From Litsea cubeba (Eukaryota; Streptophyta; Magnoliopsida; Laurales; Lauraceae), in the NCBI GenBank assembly GCA_012931725.1, contig CM022945.1, forward strand, positions 102,702,432 through 102,766,431: DNA of 64,000 nt, read 5' to 3'. The notes beneath the pieces were generated by a model. The model made no database searches. It was given only the letters and a program-made list of their open reading frames with translations, and had not been told where the DNA came from. Of the stretch, positions 33,495-46,800 are shown piece after piece. The position numbers and the translations under genes were made by a program. Numbering within the stretch: the stretch's first letter is position 1; each line of letters begins with the position of its first letter.

Positions 33495-36400
33495 GTAGAA
33501 ATCTCCTTCATCTTCTCCTTCTTCCTTCGTTTATGTATTTCTATCATCATCTGCCTCTCTCTAGTTATTATTAACTAACCATTCATACCAAAACCTCGAG
33601 AGCCTCAAGGAGTTAGTAGAGGCCTAGAAATACTTTTCAATACCCCCCCTCTTCTCCTGGGTGAACCCCGTTTTTTGCTACGCGCAATTTTTTGTTTTAG
33701 CATCTGAGTCATTCCTTGTGGGATTGGAAATCACGACTGATTGACTATCATACTATATTAGATTTTATTAGCTATCCATTTTGACCAAACGTTGAGGCAT
33801 TAGTAGATGCAGTATAAATACTTTTCAATACTAGTCGCACTCTTTCATTTCTTCTCTGTCGTTCTCTCTCATTATATTCTTGTTTCTATCCCTCTTCAGC
33901 TTCTCCAACACGATGATCTGTGATAATGGGGATATGTGAAACATTCAGATCAGTATATATACGTACACAAATCTAATTTTTGGCAATAAATAGAGATGGT
34001 GTTCCAAGCATTGATTTGATGTTGTATGGGTGGTTCATGATGATGCTAGTTGGGTATATCTATGATGTAGCGCCTGAGCGATTTTTAGGAGAAAAGGCCC
34101 CTCCTAGTTGGGCCCCAATTTGGCCCACTAGAATGCATGGTGATCATGGAAGTCCATTGGATGGAAAGATCCATGTGAGGCCTACCTATATGTAAAATCT
34201 TGAGTACGGAAGATCGGCTTAACCTTTTAATCTATGGCCCTAAAATTTAATGGTTTAGAGGCATCATTTTATCATTATTTCAATCCAATCGTAAGGAAAA
34301 ATTGGACAAGTGTCAAACTTGGACTTATGACTACTCATGAGGGACTAGTTTGTGAAAATACTAAATTGACTCAACGTGGGCCCCATTACAAAAAAAGGCT
34401 TTTTTTAAAATGGGGCATTTTTTAGAATTTCCCATGTATGACATAGCTCAATCTAATGTACCCTTTCGGATGGGACAGGGAATTATTCAAGTTGTCTTTG
34501 GCAGCATTGATTTGGTGTCCTCAATAATTTTTAGGTTTTATAATTATCTCTGTTTGATTGCAGAAGATGGTTCTTTTCTTTTCAGTTGTAAAGAGGCATA
34601 ACTACATCCGACATTATAAAATTATGTTTAAACTTTCAGTTTCAGGAGTTCATGGTAGATGAGTAGTTGAAATGATATGTATCAGTTAAAACCATCAATA
34701 AAGTTTGAAGCAAGTCATACCTGAGTAAAGTTATAAAGTTTATTTGTTTCTCTGTGGTTTAGATGCTCATCTCTAGCATATCATCTGGCTATGCATATTG
34801 TTGTCATGTCACTATGGTGAAGGTTACAAAATTTGACCTCATAATATTGCTGTTGATTCATAACATACTAACAATTCATAATCTTGTAGTTGATTTCTCT
34901 CCAACTCCTGTTTTTTTTTTTTTTTTTTTTTTGACCTTCTTAATGTATGACTTTCATCGACATTTTTGTAACAACCACGATAATGTGATCTTTCCTTCAC
35001 TTCTTTTGAAGTTCAGTTTCCTGCAGTAAAAAGGGCATTTGTCAAATCCTATAGGTTGCTTATTCGATTTCTAGAAATTGATGAATGGAAGAGACTCATT
35101 TGTCATTGTTTCTTGTATAGTTGTATCTTTGGGTTCCCACTCAATTTTGGATGGGTTTCAGCTTATTAAAGATTGGTAGAAATCTTAGATTGATCGTCAC
35201 CAATTTTATTTTTTTCTCTTTCTTAGTTTATTGGTATAGTTTTTCCTGTCTTTAATGTTCTAGTGTTATATCCTGTAGTTGTTTTTTCTATTATCTAACA
35301 ACTACAAGCAGAGTAAAACGTACAAAGAGATTTTAGAAATCAATCAATTTGAAGTTGAACAGCCTTCAGTATGATTCTCAAGTACAGTCCAGTTTTACTT
35401 GTGCTCAAAACCTATTTGGAATCTCTGTCCCTGTAGTTGACAGCATGAGATAGTGTATGACAGTGGTGGTCATTCATGCATCTTCCCTGAATAGAAGAAT
35501 TAAATGAAAAGAATTCATGACAGCCATGGGCCCTAGAGTCACCAGTCAGCACAAATGGGACTAGACTTATACACAATGGGACTAAAACTAGGACAGTCTT
35601 ATTTTTTTTACTCTTAATGGAGCTTGCTTTTTCTTCTTTCCTTGCCTTTTCCCCCCAATTTTATACATTTGATTGTGGATGGTTGAGCAAATGATAGGAT
35701 TCTAGGGCAGCCGAAGGGCAGGGCCTGGGGCTTTCCAATCCCTACCCTGAACATATGTGAGCAGGGGGTTGGGCGGGCCAAATCCCTTAGAGGGCTTGTA
35801 CTACCCATGCCCTTACCTGGCCTGGCCTTTGTGAACTAGGACGTAGTCAAGACCTTTGTGTTTCTACAGGCATGACGTGTGAATCGAATGTTAACCCCCA
35901 TTTACCTGAACTTTGGACCGGCAATGCAACGCAACAAGCAACATGGTGGAGTCGTTCTTATCTTTATTTATTTATTTATTTATTTTTTCCAGTAGTTGGT
36001 GGGGGTGGGATAGCCAGTGAATAAGGTAGTAGGATATAGAGTGGCCCAATGGATTGGTTATTAGGTTTTCTTAAAAGGGAATTTTAAGAAGTGAAAGCCA
36101 AAAGTAATTTTTGAGGAAGTAAATCCTGATAGAATTTGCTTTTAAAAGGCATTTTTTCACTTTTACTGAAAGTAAGTGAAAGCAGGCTAGAAAGTGAAAA
36201 GAAGTGTAGCTTATTTTCTTTTTTCTTCCTTTGCTCTTTCCTCCTTTTCCTCTCTCTCATAAAGCCTCATGCCCCTATCCTGAAAAAAGGGTAATCTCAA
36301 AAAGCCGTCCCGCTCTCTTTACCTTGTAAGGCCTTATATGTTGTGTAATAATATTTTTCTATAACTTTTAATATATTATTTATTTATAATATGTTTAAAA

Positions 36401-39400
36401 CTACTTTTTTTAATGTCCGAAGTACCTGGGTGCTTTTTCTGTTAAAAAGTACGTACAAAATTTGCACTCATCAAACAACTTTTTCTTCTGAAAAAAGGAA
36501 AGCACATTCTGCTTTTAATAAGCCTAGACCCTAAAATGATCATGGTTATGCATGGTTAGATCAAGTCTTTCAGGATCTAACCTACAAAAAAGCAAAGGGA
36601 CCCCTCTAGTTTTGTAAGCTCTTATAGTTTGATATTTTTGTAGATTTTCTTTAATTGTTTTTCTATGGTCGAAAATGAATGTTAACCCTTTGTATTGCAA
36701 TGAAAAACTGATGCAGGAAATTAACTATTATGAATTCAATGCCTTTTGAGTGTTGTTGTGCCAGTTAGATTGGCTGTGGGGATGACAATTAAGAAATTTG
36801 GAATTTTATTCTGACATGAGTGCTTGGTGTTTTCATTTCTAAATCAAGTAATTGAGCATGTCCAGTTCATGGAAAATATTTTTTGCTACTTCTCCTTTGG
36901 GAGGGTCAGCTGAATTCTGGAGTTGATCCAAGATGTTTCCTTGGCAGAGGAGAACCTTACACTACATCCATTGGTCAGTGGTTGGTTAAGAAAGAAATTA
37001 TGTGAGTCGTTGGTTAAGAAAGAAATTATGTCGACAATCTTCTCGAAATTGAAAAGTTGAGAATTCTATTTCTAAGATCTAGTTTTTTTGTGTGTGCGTG
37101 TGCATGCGTACAGAGACAGACCATGATCGGCCCTTTATACTATCTCATAGACTATCTATCTGGTTGTTCACACAAGAGTTCCTTGTTCTTTTTCATGAAT
37201 AGATTTTGTAGGCTATAATTGTTTAAATCTTCTAAAATTGATATTTCTGATTCTCCTTTTTTTGTGTGTGTATTTGTTATAACTTGCACACTGCATAGGT
37301 TTTTGGCTCATAAGAAGCCTTGTTTGGGCTGATTTTGTGACTCTCAATTGTGTTGCCTACACCAATCACTAATTTATTTTATGAAAGCCTTTCAAGAAGA
37401 AAAAAAAAATGACAAGCCATTCCTCTATTACAACCACAGTTGCAATCTATGTAGTTGGTGTAAGATGAATTTCAACACTATTTCTTTGGGCGACCCTGGA
37501 TTTGCAGCGTGCATGGTCTGACTAGAGATGGTGGGTTGTCAATGGTATCCTGCTCAGGGTTGGCAGGAGTCTAAGGCATCAGAAGTCTAGAGCTTTTGGC
37601 ACTCACTTTGTAAGAAAGATATTGATTGAAACGATACCTACCACCTCATTATGAAAGGTGATTCGAAGTGTGCAATTTGGTGAGCCAGTGGAAGTTATTT
37701 GTACCCGTAGAGAATTTTACATGCAGATGGGGAGATCCATGGCTTGGCCCATTCAGTCTGGACATTGTTCTTGCACAGACGTAGGAGTGCAAATGATCAT
37801 CTTCAAGAACATGAGGCCTCTCTTTCTAAGGGTGATTTACTCATGTGTATGTTTGCATAGCACGCATTGCTGGATTTTCAATCTCTATCGTTAATGCAAA
37901 GGAGTCCCTCCTGCATTAAGGTTAGGGACCAAATTTCATGCACCATATCTTGTGTGGTCGCCTATGGGAGAAATTTCGTGCTCGCTCATACATTGAGACC
38001 ACACACCTTGTGGAGCTCGGTTGTGCCAGGCAATGCTATCGAAATTCATCTTAAACTATCTATGTTTGCAATCGAGAAATGACTTGTCAAGAAAGCCTTC
38101 GGTTTGTCATCAAAACCATTTAGGTGGAAGCATAAAATTATGTTCATTTTCTTCTTTTCGAATTTTGGGTGGTCTTCATTTTCTTCGGTTCCCAACACAC
38201 AGAGGACAACACCCCAATTTGTTGTCTTTGCTTGAAAACTACTAGTTTATCTTCTTATATTACCTGACCTTGATGAAAATTTTCAAGAAAAATCAATAGT
38301 TTCTTCTTGAACCCGGTTTGCTATCTTAATTTGTTCAAAAGCCACTAGTATCTGTTTAAAAATAAATTAAAAATAGCCAATAGTATTAATTATCTTCTTA
38401 CTTGAACTGACCATGATGATACCTGAACAATGAAATTAATGAAAACCAAATAATATATCTTTTAAATGATGATACATTCACTTAAACTTCGATTAGAAAC
38501 CAATTAATTTATCTGGAAAGCTATATTGGTGCTCTGTTGGGGTGTTGCTTTTTGTGCAATCGTACAGCTCATCTTCTGCATTGCATAGCTTTTTAACCCC
38601 TCTCAATGAAATCATTACCGCTAAAAAGTAGGAAGAAATTTTCAAGCAAAATACTGCATTGATTAGAAGCCTTTTCTATTCTTCTTCCACTTGGTATTTG
38701 ATAAGAAACCAGATATTCTGTTTGGCAAAACGATATTGCTGCTTTGTATTGCTGACGTTTGTGTATTTATGTGTTTTTATAGTATTCATCATATTGTATT
38801 TGGTCTTTTTTTTTATAAAAGAAATTTTTATAGCTGAAAAAAGTTGCAAGAAACTTATCTACAAGAAAAATGCTAGAATTACTCGAAAGCCAGGGTAATG
38901 CATATATAGTTGCTTTCTACTTTTCTTTTTCAAATGATATATCTACTATTTCTTTTGCTGAGTGCCACCGAGAGACTGGGGGATCCACTCCAGGTCGTCC
39001 TCCTTATTGTGGTATGCCTATGCCATTCAACCATCAGTGCGTTGGCCAGTGATATAACTACTATTAAAAGAAGTTGCAACTTGCAAGAAAATCCTTTCTA
39101 AGCAAAATGCTAGAATCATAAAACCCGTTTCTATCTTCACCGAACTATTTCTTGTTACTAACAGATTCCATGTCACCGTCATTATTATTTTCTTAGCTCA
39201 CTTTTCCCTTCCATTTTCGCTCTAATAATTCATTCATTCTTCTTCTTCTGCTATTTCTCCTCCTTTTGCTTCACTTTACCCTCTATTCTACCCTTCTCTC
39301 TTCATTTTTCTTCTCATTTATTATCCTAACCCTTCATTCATCCTCTTCCACTTAAAAATGATCGGAAATCAAGTATTTTATCTGGTGCAGTAATAATATT

Positions 39401-39646
39401 GTTGCTCTATGAATGATACTGTACATGCTAATTTGTCTTTGCCCAAAACTCTAGTATTTATCTTCTTACATGAGCTGTGACCATGACGATACTTCATCTT
39501 AAATTTTGATTGGAAACTAAATATTCTATCTGGCATAACAATATTATTACTGTGTGAATAATTGTTAGCATTATACTTTCTCAATTCTTGTAAATGATTT
39601 GCTTTGGTTGCTCATATACAAAATAATGGCAATTACTTTTTTCCAG
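33495..39646. other. Long non-coding stretch before the DUF7081-like gene
   Basis: No coding family is recognised. It holds T-runs at 34911-34932, (TTTA)n near 35963, a TG-rich tract near 37087, a short direct duplication of GGTTAAGAAAGAAATTATG (36984 and 37012) and a series of diverged repeats at 38240-39600. A stretch near 35690-35830 is rich in GGGCCTGG and GGCCTGGCC words and may be another MITE. Confidence 0.55.
38240..39600. repeat. Diverged local repeat series in the proposed intron
   Basis: The pattern TATCTTCTTA ... TGACCATGA(T/C)GATAC, followed by GA(T/A)T(A/G)GAAAC and TATTCTATCTGGCA, returns near 38390-38540, 38690-38750, 39360-39420 and 39460-39560. Spacing varies, and copies differ at many sites. 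Confidence 0.6.
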
Positions 39647-39655
39647 CTTCATTCA

Positions 39656-41464
39656 ATGGCCAGTGGAGAGGAAAGTATAAAAGGACTTATTGTTGAACCT
39701 AGTGGATCAGGGAAAGGCTTGCCATATGCTCCCGAAAATTGGCCACAAGAGGGAGACAAATGGGGGTGGCAAGTAAGAAAGAGGATATCCAAGTCTGGTT
39801 TCTTTACTGACAGATTCTTGTTTCCTCCTGATCGTCTTAAAAGAGTCCGTTTGAGCAAGCCCAAAGTTGAAAAATATATTAAAAAGGCAATCCCAGGAAC
39901 TGATGTTCAAGATTTTTTTGGCTTCTTTCACCTGGAAGATCCTAGCTACTGCTACTGCCCTGCATTTGATTGAAGGTTTGGTTTCAAATATACTCTTTAC
40001 TTAAAAAAAAACTATGCACATTATTAGCTATTTTCTTGTGATCATATACTTCAAAACATTAACAGGTTTTAATCATGGACTTGGAGTCATCTTTTGTAGT
40101 AACTTCAATAATCTTTTAAACTTTATACATCCTTACACCTACATGACACGTCTTCAACTCTTGGTGCAGTGCTAAGACATTCACTCCATAATGTTGGACG
40201 ATGTTATGCATTCAAACCTGTCATAGGATATCCTGTAGCTTTGCACTCTTAGGTAGTCCTAGATGTCACTAGAAGGTTAGCACATAAAGATGGATTATCA
40301 TGCAAACTTTGTTGCTTTTTTTAAGAGTATTAAGAACATTGTTTGCGATAAAATTACAGTTACAATTTCAAATAGAGAGGTTATCATACAATTTCTTTTT
40401 CCTTAAATTGCATTGAAGAGGTACATAGCTACTTCAATACAGTTTATTGATCTCTATGTTTTGGTAACTTTACTTTATGATGCGATATGTGAGAGAGAGA
40501 TAGAAAGAGGCATGGATTGCAGCCTCCTTTCGTTGCTGCTCAAGAAATAATATAATGTAAAAGCTAGTCATGTCAAGGTTATGCTCTGATAAAGTGCAAT
40601 AGTCATGTCATTTGATTTTCAAACCATATTATTCTTGAAATATTTTGCTTGCTGCCCTGCTGCTTCTATTCGCATCACTATTTGTGTAATCTCATAAAAT
40701 AATGGAGGTCCAAGTTTGATGTATTTCAAATAGGTTCATTTTATACTTACCAAGTGCTTTTTTTTTTTTTGTTATAGTTTGTATGATGTGCTTATCTAGT
40801 AACCATTTGTATCTTTTATCTTTCCATCTCAGAAGAGATTTTTAATATCCAAAATCAATCTGATAGTGGCTCGGACACCCTTCGCACCTATATATTGAAA
40901 AGATCATATGAAATAAAGAAAGAGGTCGGAAAGCTTGATAATGAGATTCATGCGATGCTTCAATCCCTGAAAATGTCACAGGAATCAGAGTACATGATTG
41001 CAAAGAAAAAGTTTTACTCTCATAAATATATTTGTATCGGCTTATTTGGGCAGCTTAATGTTGAGAGGGCTAAACTTGTGAAGCACGTATCAACCTTAAA
41101 CAATAGAAGGGACTTGAACACCAACCGGGCCAATCTCTTGAAAAAAGTAGATCTGATGAATCAAAAGTTTGTAAATCTTGAGAAAAAAGTAGGTCAAATG
41201 AATCAAGATGTTGTAAATCTTGAGAATAAGATTGATGTGGTGTTTCAGTCCTTAAGAAGGTTGCAAGAATACGAATACGGATTGGTGCAGAAAAATCTTT
41301 ATGCTACAAAAAGACGACTACTTGACTTGCAAGGAGAACTCCCTGTTAAAAGTCATACAACGATGCCAATTGATGACGGCAACCTGTATTACCTTTGTAT
41401 AGTGAGTCAAATGAAGCAAGAGGTCCTAAAGCTAAGAGATACGATGAATATCAGCAAAAGGTGA
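39656..41464 (+). CDS. Plant DUF7081-like N-terminus plus coiled-coil exon, apparently frameshifted
   Basis: The first coding exon starts after acceptor TTTTCCAG at 39647, with ATG at 39656. It encodes GKGLPYAPENWPQEGDKWGW, VRKRISKSGFFTDRFLFPP and a helix-rich tail. The LPYAPxNWPxxGDxWxW and G-x-F-x-DR-[FY]-L-x-P pattern is that of a plant-specific domain of unknown function, recalled as DUF7081. The frame stops at TGA 39971-39973, giving 105 aa. Shifted by one base, the exon reaches the donor GAAG|GTTTGG (GT at 39976) in exactly the phase needed for the second exon, 40833-41464. That exon encodes EIFNIQNQSDSGSDTLR and then a long Leu/Lys/Asn-rich coiled coil with the repeated unit L-x-KKV-xx-MNQ-xx-VNLE. 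Either the gene carries a one-base lesion near 39945-39970, or a short protein is made and the second exon belongs to another isoform. Function unknown. Confidence 0.65.
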
Positions 41465-43325
41465 CTCTATAAGGTGTACTAGAAGAAATTGTTGATATAT
41501 GAACTCAAGATTGATTGAGATGGAGAATAACAGGAAAGAAGGTGGCTCATTTTATTTAATTTCGTCTAATCTCTATTCTCTCAGTACAGTTGAAGGTCTT
41601 ATTATCATCTATACCAGTCAGAGAGATGCATTGTTATGTCTGGTCGTTTAACGTTCTTTTTAACTGCATTTTGCTACCATGACAAATTGGAAGGTTGGAA
41701 ATTTTCATTTGAGTAATATTCAGTGATTGAGCGCTCTTCCAGTTATTTGAACTCTGCTGACAACAGAGTTCAAATGGGAATCCTACATTTACATTTCTGG
41801 AGGGTTGTATGTGGTTGATATCTGCATGTCAGGTCTATGGTGTATTGGACGCAATGAAACCTGAATCTGGATTGTTTATCAGATTGTTAATGATTTTAGA
41901 ATTATAAATTATTTGAAAGATCTGCTTATGAAGAAAAAAATAATTGTTGGATCATCTCTTACAATCCTTTCAATTGATGTCCAAAGCATTTATCGCCACT
42001 AGTTATGATTAATCCAATGATGAATGTCTCGTCAATCTGGGGATAGCAATGGGTCTAGGTAAATACCTAACCTGCTATACCGCATTTCTTTAGGGCCTAT
42101 TTGTTATTTAGCGCTTTTTGAATGGACCCTTCTTTTTTTTATCTTTTGAATTGACCATTCACTTTACGACACTATATAAGTAAATTACCCAAACAGCCCG
42201 CCGATCAACCATTGGATGGATACATTGGACAAGTTAGAAATATATTTTGCAGCAACCCAACTTCAGTGGTGACCACCAGATGTTATTTGGGCTAATAAAA
42301 GGATTGAACTAAGTAGTAGCTAGGGCAGGTACCAAACACACATTGAAAGGAGCTCTTCAGAAATTTTGCTTAGGGGGTGTGTTTGAATACAAGTAGAACA
42401 AAAACATTCATTTTCCAAATATAAGTTTGAATTGTTGTTTTCTATTAACAAACTGAAGAATTTTTCTTCTTCTTCCACCACTTGCAGCTTTTTTTCATTC
42501 AAAACTCTCATCAAATACATCAACTTATCTATGCAGGAAAAAAAAAATGAAGAAATACATCAACTTAGAATTAATCTCTAGATGCAAAAGTTGTTTTGAT
42601 GGAATCACTTATTATAAAATAATAAGGAATTCGAGTAAAATAAAAAATGAACAATTTTGAAGATCACTTATAATACAATTCAACAAGCCAGGCCTAAAAA
42701 CCATGATCAGTTACATGTTAAGCTTTGATCAGTTACATGTTTACCACATGTATTCAAAGAGCTGGAATCATATTGCCATTTCGGGAGCCATCCTGTAAGC
42801 AGAGTTTGAGGCCCATTGATCCTAAATTTCAATCATACAAGCCTCACTTCTTGGGTTCGGATCCATATCTGGAGCTGAATCTTCGATTTTTAGATCCAAT
42901 GTGCTGGAATTGGATCTGGAGACCTTTGAATGTCAAAAAAAAAGATCTAAATACAAATATGCAATGGCGCTGGACCAAAACATTTATCCAAAGTGGATAT
43001 TGTGAGCCATCGACCATTCACATTTGAGTTCACAGTTCGACACTAACCCAGATTCAAAATTTTGATGGGGTAGGATCACTTAATTCGTTTTCCATCCGCT
43101 TGGTTTCCGGTTCGAGTTAATTAAGTTCATTATACTAAATCAAATACATAATTTGATGTACTTCGAGATGATTTGTTGGTCCAATTCAATATACATATGC
43201 AATATACTAGAATTTTAGATAGTATAATTAATATATTAATATAATTTCATAACTTAAATCTTCTTGATACTTGAGAAATTTACAAAAAATGAATAAAAAA
43301 TTTCCAACCTATACATCTATCTAAT
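41465..43325. other. 3' flank and intergenic spacer
   Basis: No gene seen. A perfect 12-bp inverted repeat (41745-41756 and 41764-41775) lies about 280 bp after the stop codon, probably in the 3' UTR or just beyond. The rest is AT-rich. Confidence 0.6.
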
Positions 43326-43336
43326 ATACTATACTT

Positions 43337-43581
43337 TAACCCAAAGGGATTGGCCGAGTAGTCAGGATCACGGTTCATCTTTTTTCCGGAACTAAAGGTC
43401 CTGATATCGATCTCCGATTCTCCCCTTTTCAGGAACCGAAGGTTGAGTCCACTACTAGTGCTACGACCTGATGCCACAGGGGTTTTACCCAACTTCTTTC
43501 TGGGTGTAGAGAGATTAGTCAGGCCCAAGGATTGAGAACCCTCCATTAGAAAAAAAAAAAAAAAAAGAAAGAAAAAAGAAA
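43337..43581 (+). mobile_element. tRNA-derived SINE, family copy 3, with target duplication
   Basis: It is flanked by a perfect 11-bp duplication ATACTATACTT (43326-43336 and 43582-43592). The body carries GAGATTAGTCAGGCCCAAGG and GAGAACCCTCCATTAG, homologous to the other two copies, and a long A tail. The head GGGATTGGCCGAGTAGTCAGG is longer than in the copy at 32553. It sits about 245 bp upstream of the RimP-like start codon. Confidence 0.85.
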
Positions 43582-43825
43582 ATACTATACTTCTGTTGGG
43601 CCTTAATTCATAATTCGAATTGAGAAATTTATAAAAGAAAATTTTAAAACAATCCAAATAAATCTCAAAGCATTGGATTTGTCATTTATTTACACAAGTA
43701 AAAATGGCAAAGCAGATTTCAAATCCGATAACGATACTCCGAAATATCTCGATTTTTCCATCTTCTGATACAACTCCCTCTCTCTCTAAACAGAAGAAAA
43801 ACCAGACCTTTCTGAGAAATCAGAG

Positions 43826-46800
43826 ATGAAAATGGTTGTAACTAGGAACTTGAATGCACCCAAGAACTTCCCTTTCTACAGTTCATCGTTTTTGTACAGT
43901 TCCCTTTTCCCTGCACATGCTCTCTCCTTCCCATTTCGCTCCAATCTTTCTCCATTCTCTACAAATAAATGCCTCTTAGTGCACGCCAAGAAGAGAGACT
44001 CGCAGCTCGAACCACTTATGAAGCGAACTACCACCGACCAGGAAGATGAAGAAGAAGTTGATGAGTTTCAAGAAGGTGATTTCTTCTCTTTTTCTTCTTT
44101 CCCTTTTTGTGGGTGTAACGTTTTTGATAAGATTATGGAAATCTGAGAACTGGGTTGTTTTTGTTATGTCTTGTGAATCATGGGTTTTCAATCTTGTATA
44201 CAAACTTTTAAGCTTGTTGAAGATTTCGAATCCTAACAAGTGCTGTTTGTCATTTGACTTTGGTAGATTGAATTTCTGAGGGAGGAGGACGTGTTAGACT
44301 GTGGAATTACTGATAGCATGACCTGTAATTGGGTGCAGTGGAGAATTCGGAAAGTCGACCCTTTATAGATTGGATTAGGCTAATATAAATTTAATGGTGT
44401 TTACTCTCCTCTACGTCTAGTCTTTGGTTTCTGTGTGTGCCTATGTGTGTTTGAGAGAGGGAGAGAGATTAGTTTTTGGACACCAATGTCAGTAAGAAAG
44501 GGCACTTGGTCTTGGCTTCTTGTTGCCGACCCTGGATTGATGGGAAAGATGATGACATTTGATGATGATAATTTTTGTGATTGAAGAAGCTTTTTGATGT
44601 GTTATGTCTAGTTTGGAACATGGCGTGTGTTCATCGAAATGCTGCTCTGCTTATCATGTTTGTTTTTCGATTACAATTACAATTGTAAAGTTCTTTCTGA
44701 ACTGGATGATGAACTCTGGGAATTGGGTTTTATTATTATTATTATTTATCATGTTTGGGGTTTCACATACTGTATGGCATGAGCTTTGTTCCATCTTTTT
44801 TTGGTTTGTCATTCGTATTGTTAAAGATGGCATGGTGACTATAAAATATATGCAATGATATGCTAGCTGTGCTGGTCTTTTTTTTTTTCTTTCTATTTTC
44901 CTTATCCCTAGGGGAATGAAAGATACTTCTAGACAGTAATTTCAACTTTACAATAACCATGGTATACTTGTATGGGTTAATTTGCCTTCTTCGTATTGAA
45001 TTCGTTGGAATTCATGATTCGGGGGTTGTCTTAGAGGAGCATTAACGTGGTGCTAAATGAACGGTTTATGGTGGAGATCTAGATGGGACCACCATTTTAC
45101 TAGCATCATGAGTGCATGATCATTTCCCTTCATAGGAGAGGTTTTTGGTGGCTCCTTGTGATGTTAACCTTTAATCCTTTTCCTTGTAGTCTCTTTTAAT
45201 AGATGAAATCCGAGGAATTCAATACCCCTTAATCAAACGGGCCCTATATTTGTGTTTCCATTTTGGCTGGCTTGAGGCTTCACATTGTATACAACAAGAT
45301 TTTTCGTTCCCTGTTTTTAAAGATGGTTTGGTGACAGTAAGTTGTATTTAATATATGCCAGCTGTAATGGGCTTTATTATATTTCCTTTATCCCCAGAAG
45401 AATGAAATACTTACATAGTTTTTTTTTTAATTAAAGTTTACAATTACTGTGGTATACCATTAAACAAAAAAATACAATTACTGTGGTATAATTCTCTCTT
45501 TGTGAACCAGATTATCAACTATGGGCATTGGGTTTCCGTTTCTATAATGTTTGGGGTTTAGCATACTATAGGATACAAGTTCCATTCCATCTTCCGTTTG
45601 CATTTGTCCTTTTGAAGATGATTTGGTGATAATATGTTGTATAAGATACGATGCGCTGAAATGATATCTATTCTGTTTTCTTTATACACAGAGGATGGAA
45701 ATACAAATACACTGTATAGGATGAGATGAGCTGAAATGACCTCTATTCCGTTTTCTTTATTCACAGAGGAATGGAAATACATAAATAGCTGCTCACTTGA
45801 GTCACTTTATATAGTTTCTACTGGGATTGATCTATTCATTATTTCAAAGCTGCCTGGTAGAATTTATTATTAGTCATTTAGTTTCTCTCTAGAAGTGCTT
45901 TTGTTAGCTTTTGGCATTAGCTTCTTCATAGCTACTGGGATTGATCTATTCATTATTTCAAAGCTGCCTGGTAGAATTTATTATTAGTCATTTAGTTTCT
46001 CTCTAGAAGTGCTTTTGTTAGCTTTTGGCATTAGCTTCTTCATAGAAGACCTTTGGTTAGCTCATGCTTATTGAAAGCCATTGACATTTTTGGGTACATC
46101 AATCATAATTTAGTAATACATGCATTCTGAAGTGGTGAAGTAGCTGTGGCTTTGATAACTAAAGTATGTTAGGAAAGGTTAATTACGAATTCAAGGGTTC
46201 ATGCCTGAGTTTCATGAATTGTACAGAAACATTTGTGGAAGGTGATGATGATTTTGAGGATGAGTTTGAAGAGGAGGATATAGAATTACATGTAAGTTGT
46301 CTTGCATGGACATATTCATTTAACATTTTGAAGCTACATATGTACTCTTGAAACTCATTATTTTCTTCTGTTTGAAGGTTGGTGATGGAAGTGGAGGTGG
46401 TGGAATTCTGCTTGCTGGGACATGGTGGGACAGAAAGGCATTGGATCTAGCTGAAGAAGTTTGTATCTCGTTTGGTGGTGACTTGAAGATTTATGCTTTC
46501 AAGACATCTGCAAGTTCCACCATTAAAGTACGCATTGAAAATATGGCAAATAAGTAAGTATGCTTTTACACTTAAATGGTAAATGATATTTCCTGTTAAA
46601 CTTTCTTATGCTATGAATAAAACGAAAGTTTGGTTGGATTCTCACTAAAACTACTCAGTGGAAATGAAATCATGGGAAAGGCTGTGATACCTTTGCCGTA
46701 AAGATTACGTGTACACATTGTTGCTATATGTAACACAATAAGCCCATCCTCCTTTGAATTGAGCATTTAAGTTTGGAACACACTCTCTTCTTCATAAAAT

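Noticed and set aside
37658..38245. Three overlapping open frames of 71-78 aa
   Set aside because: No recognisable domain, overlapping in different frames, and no splice-consistent chain.
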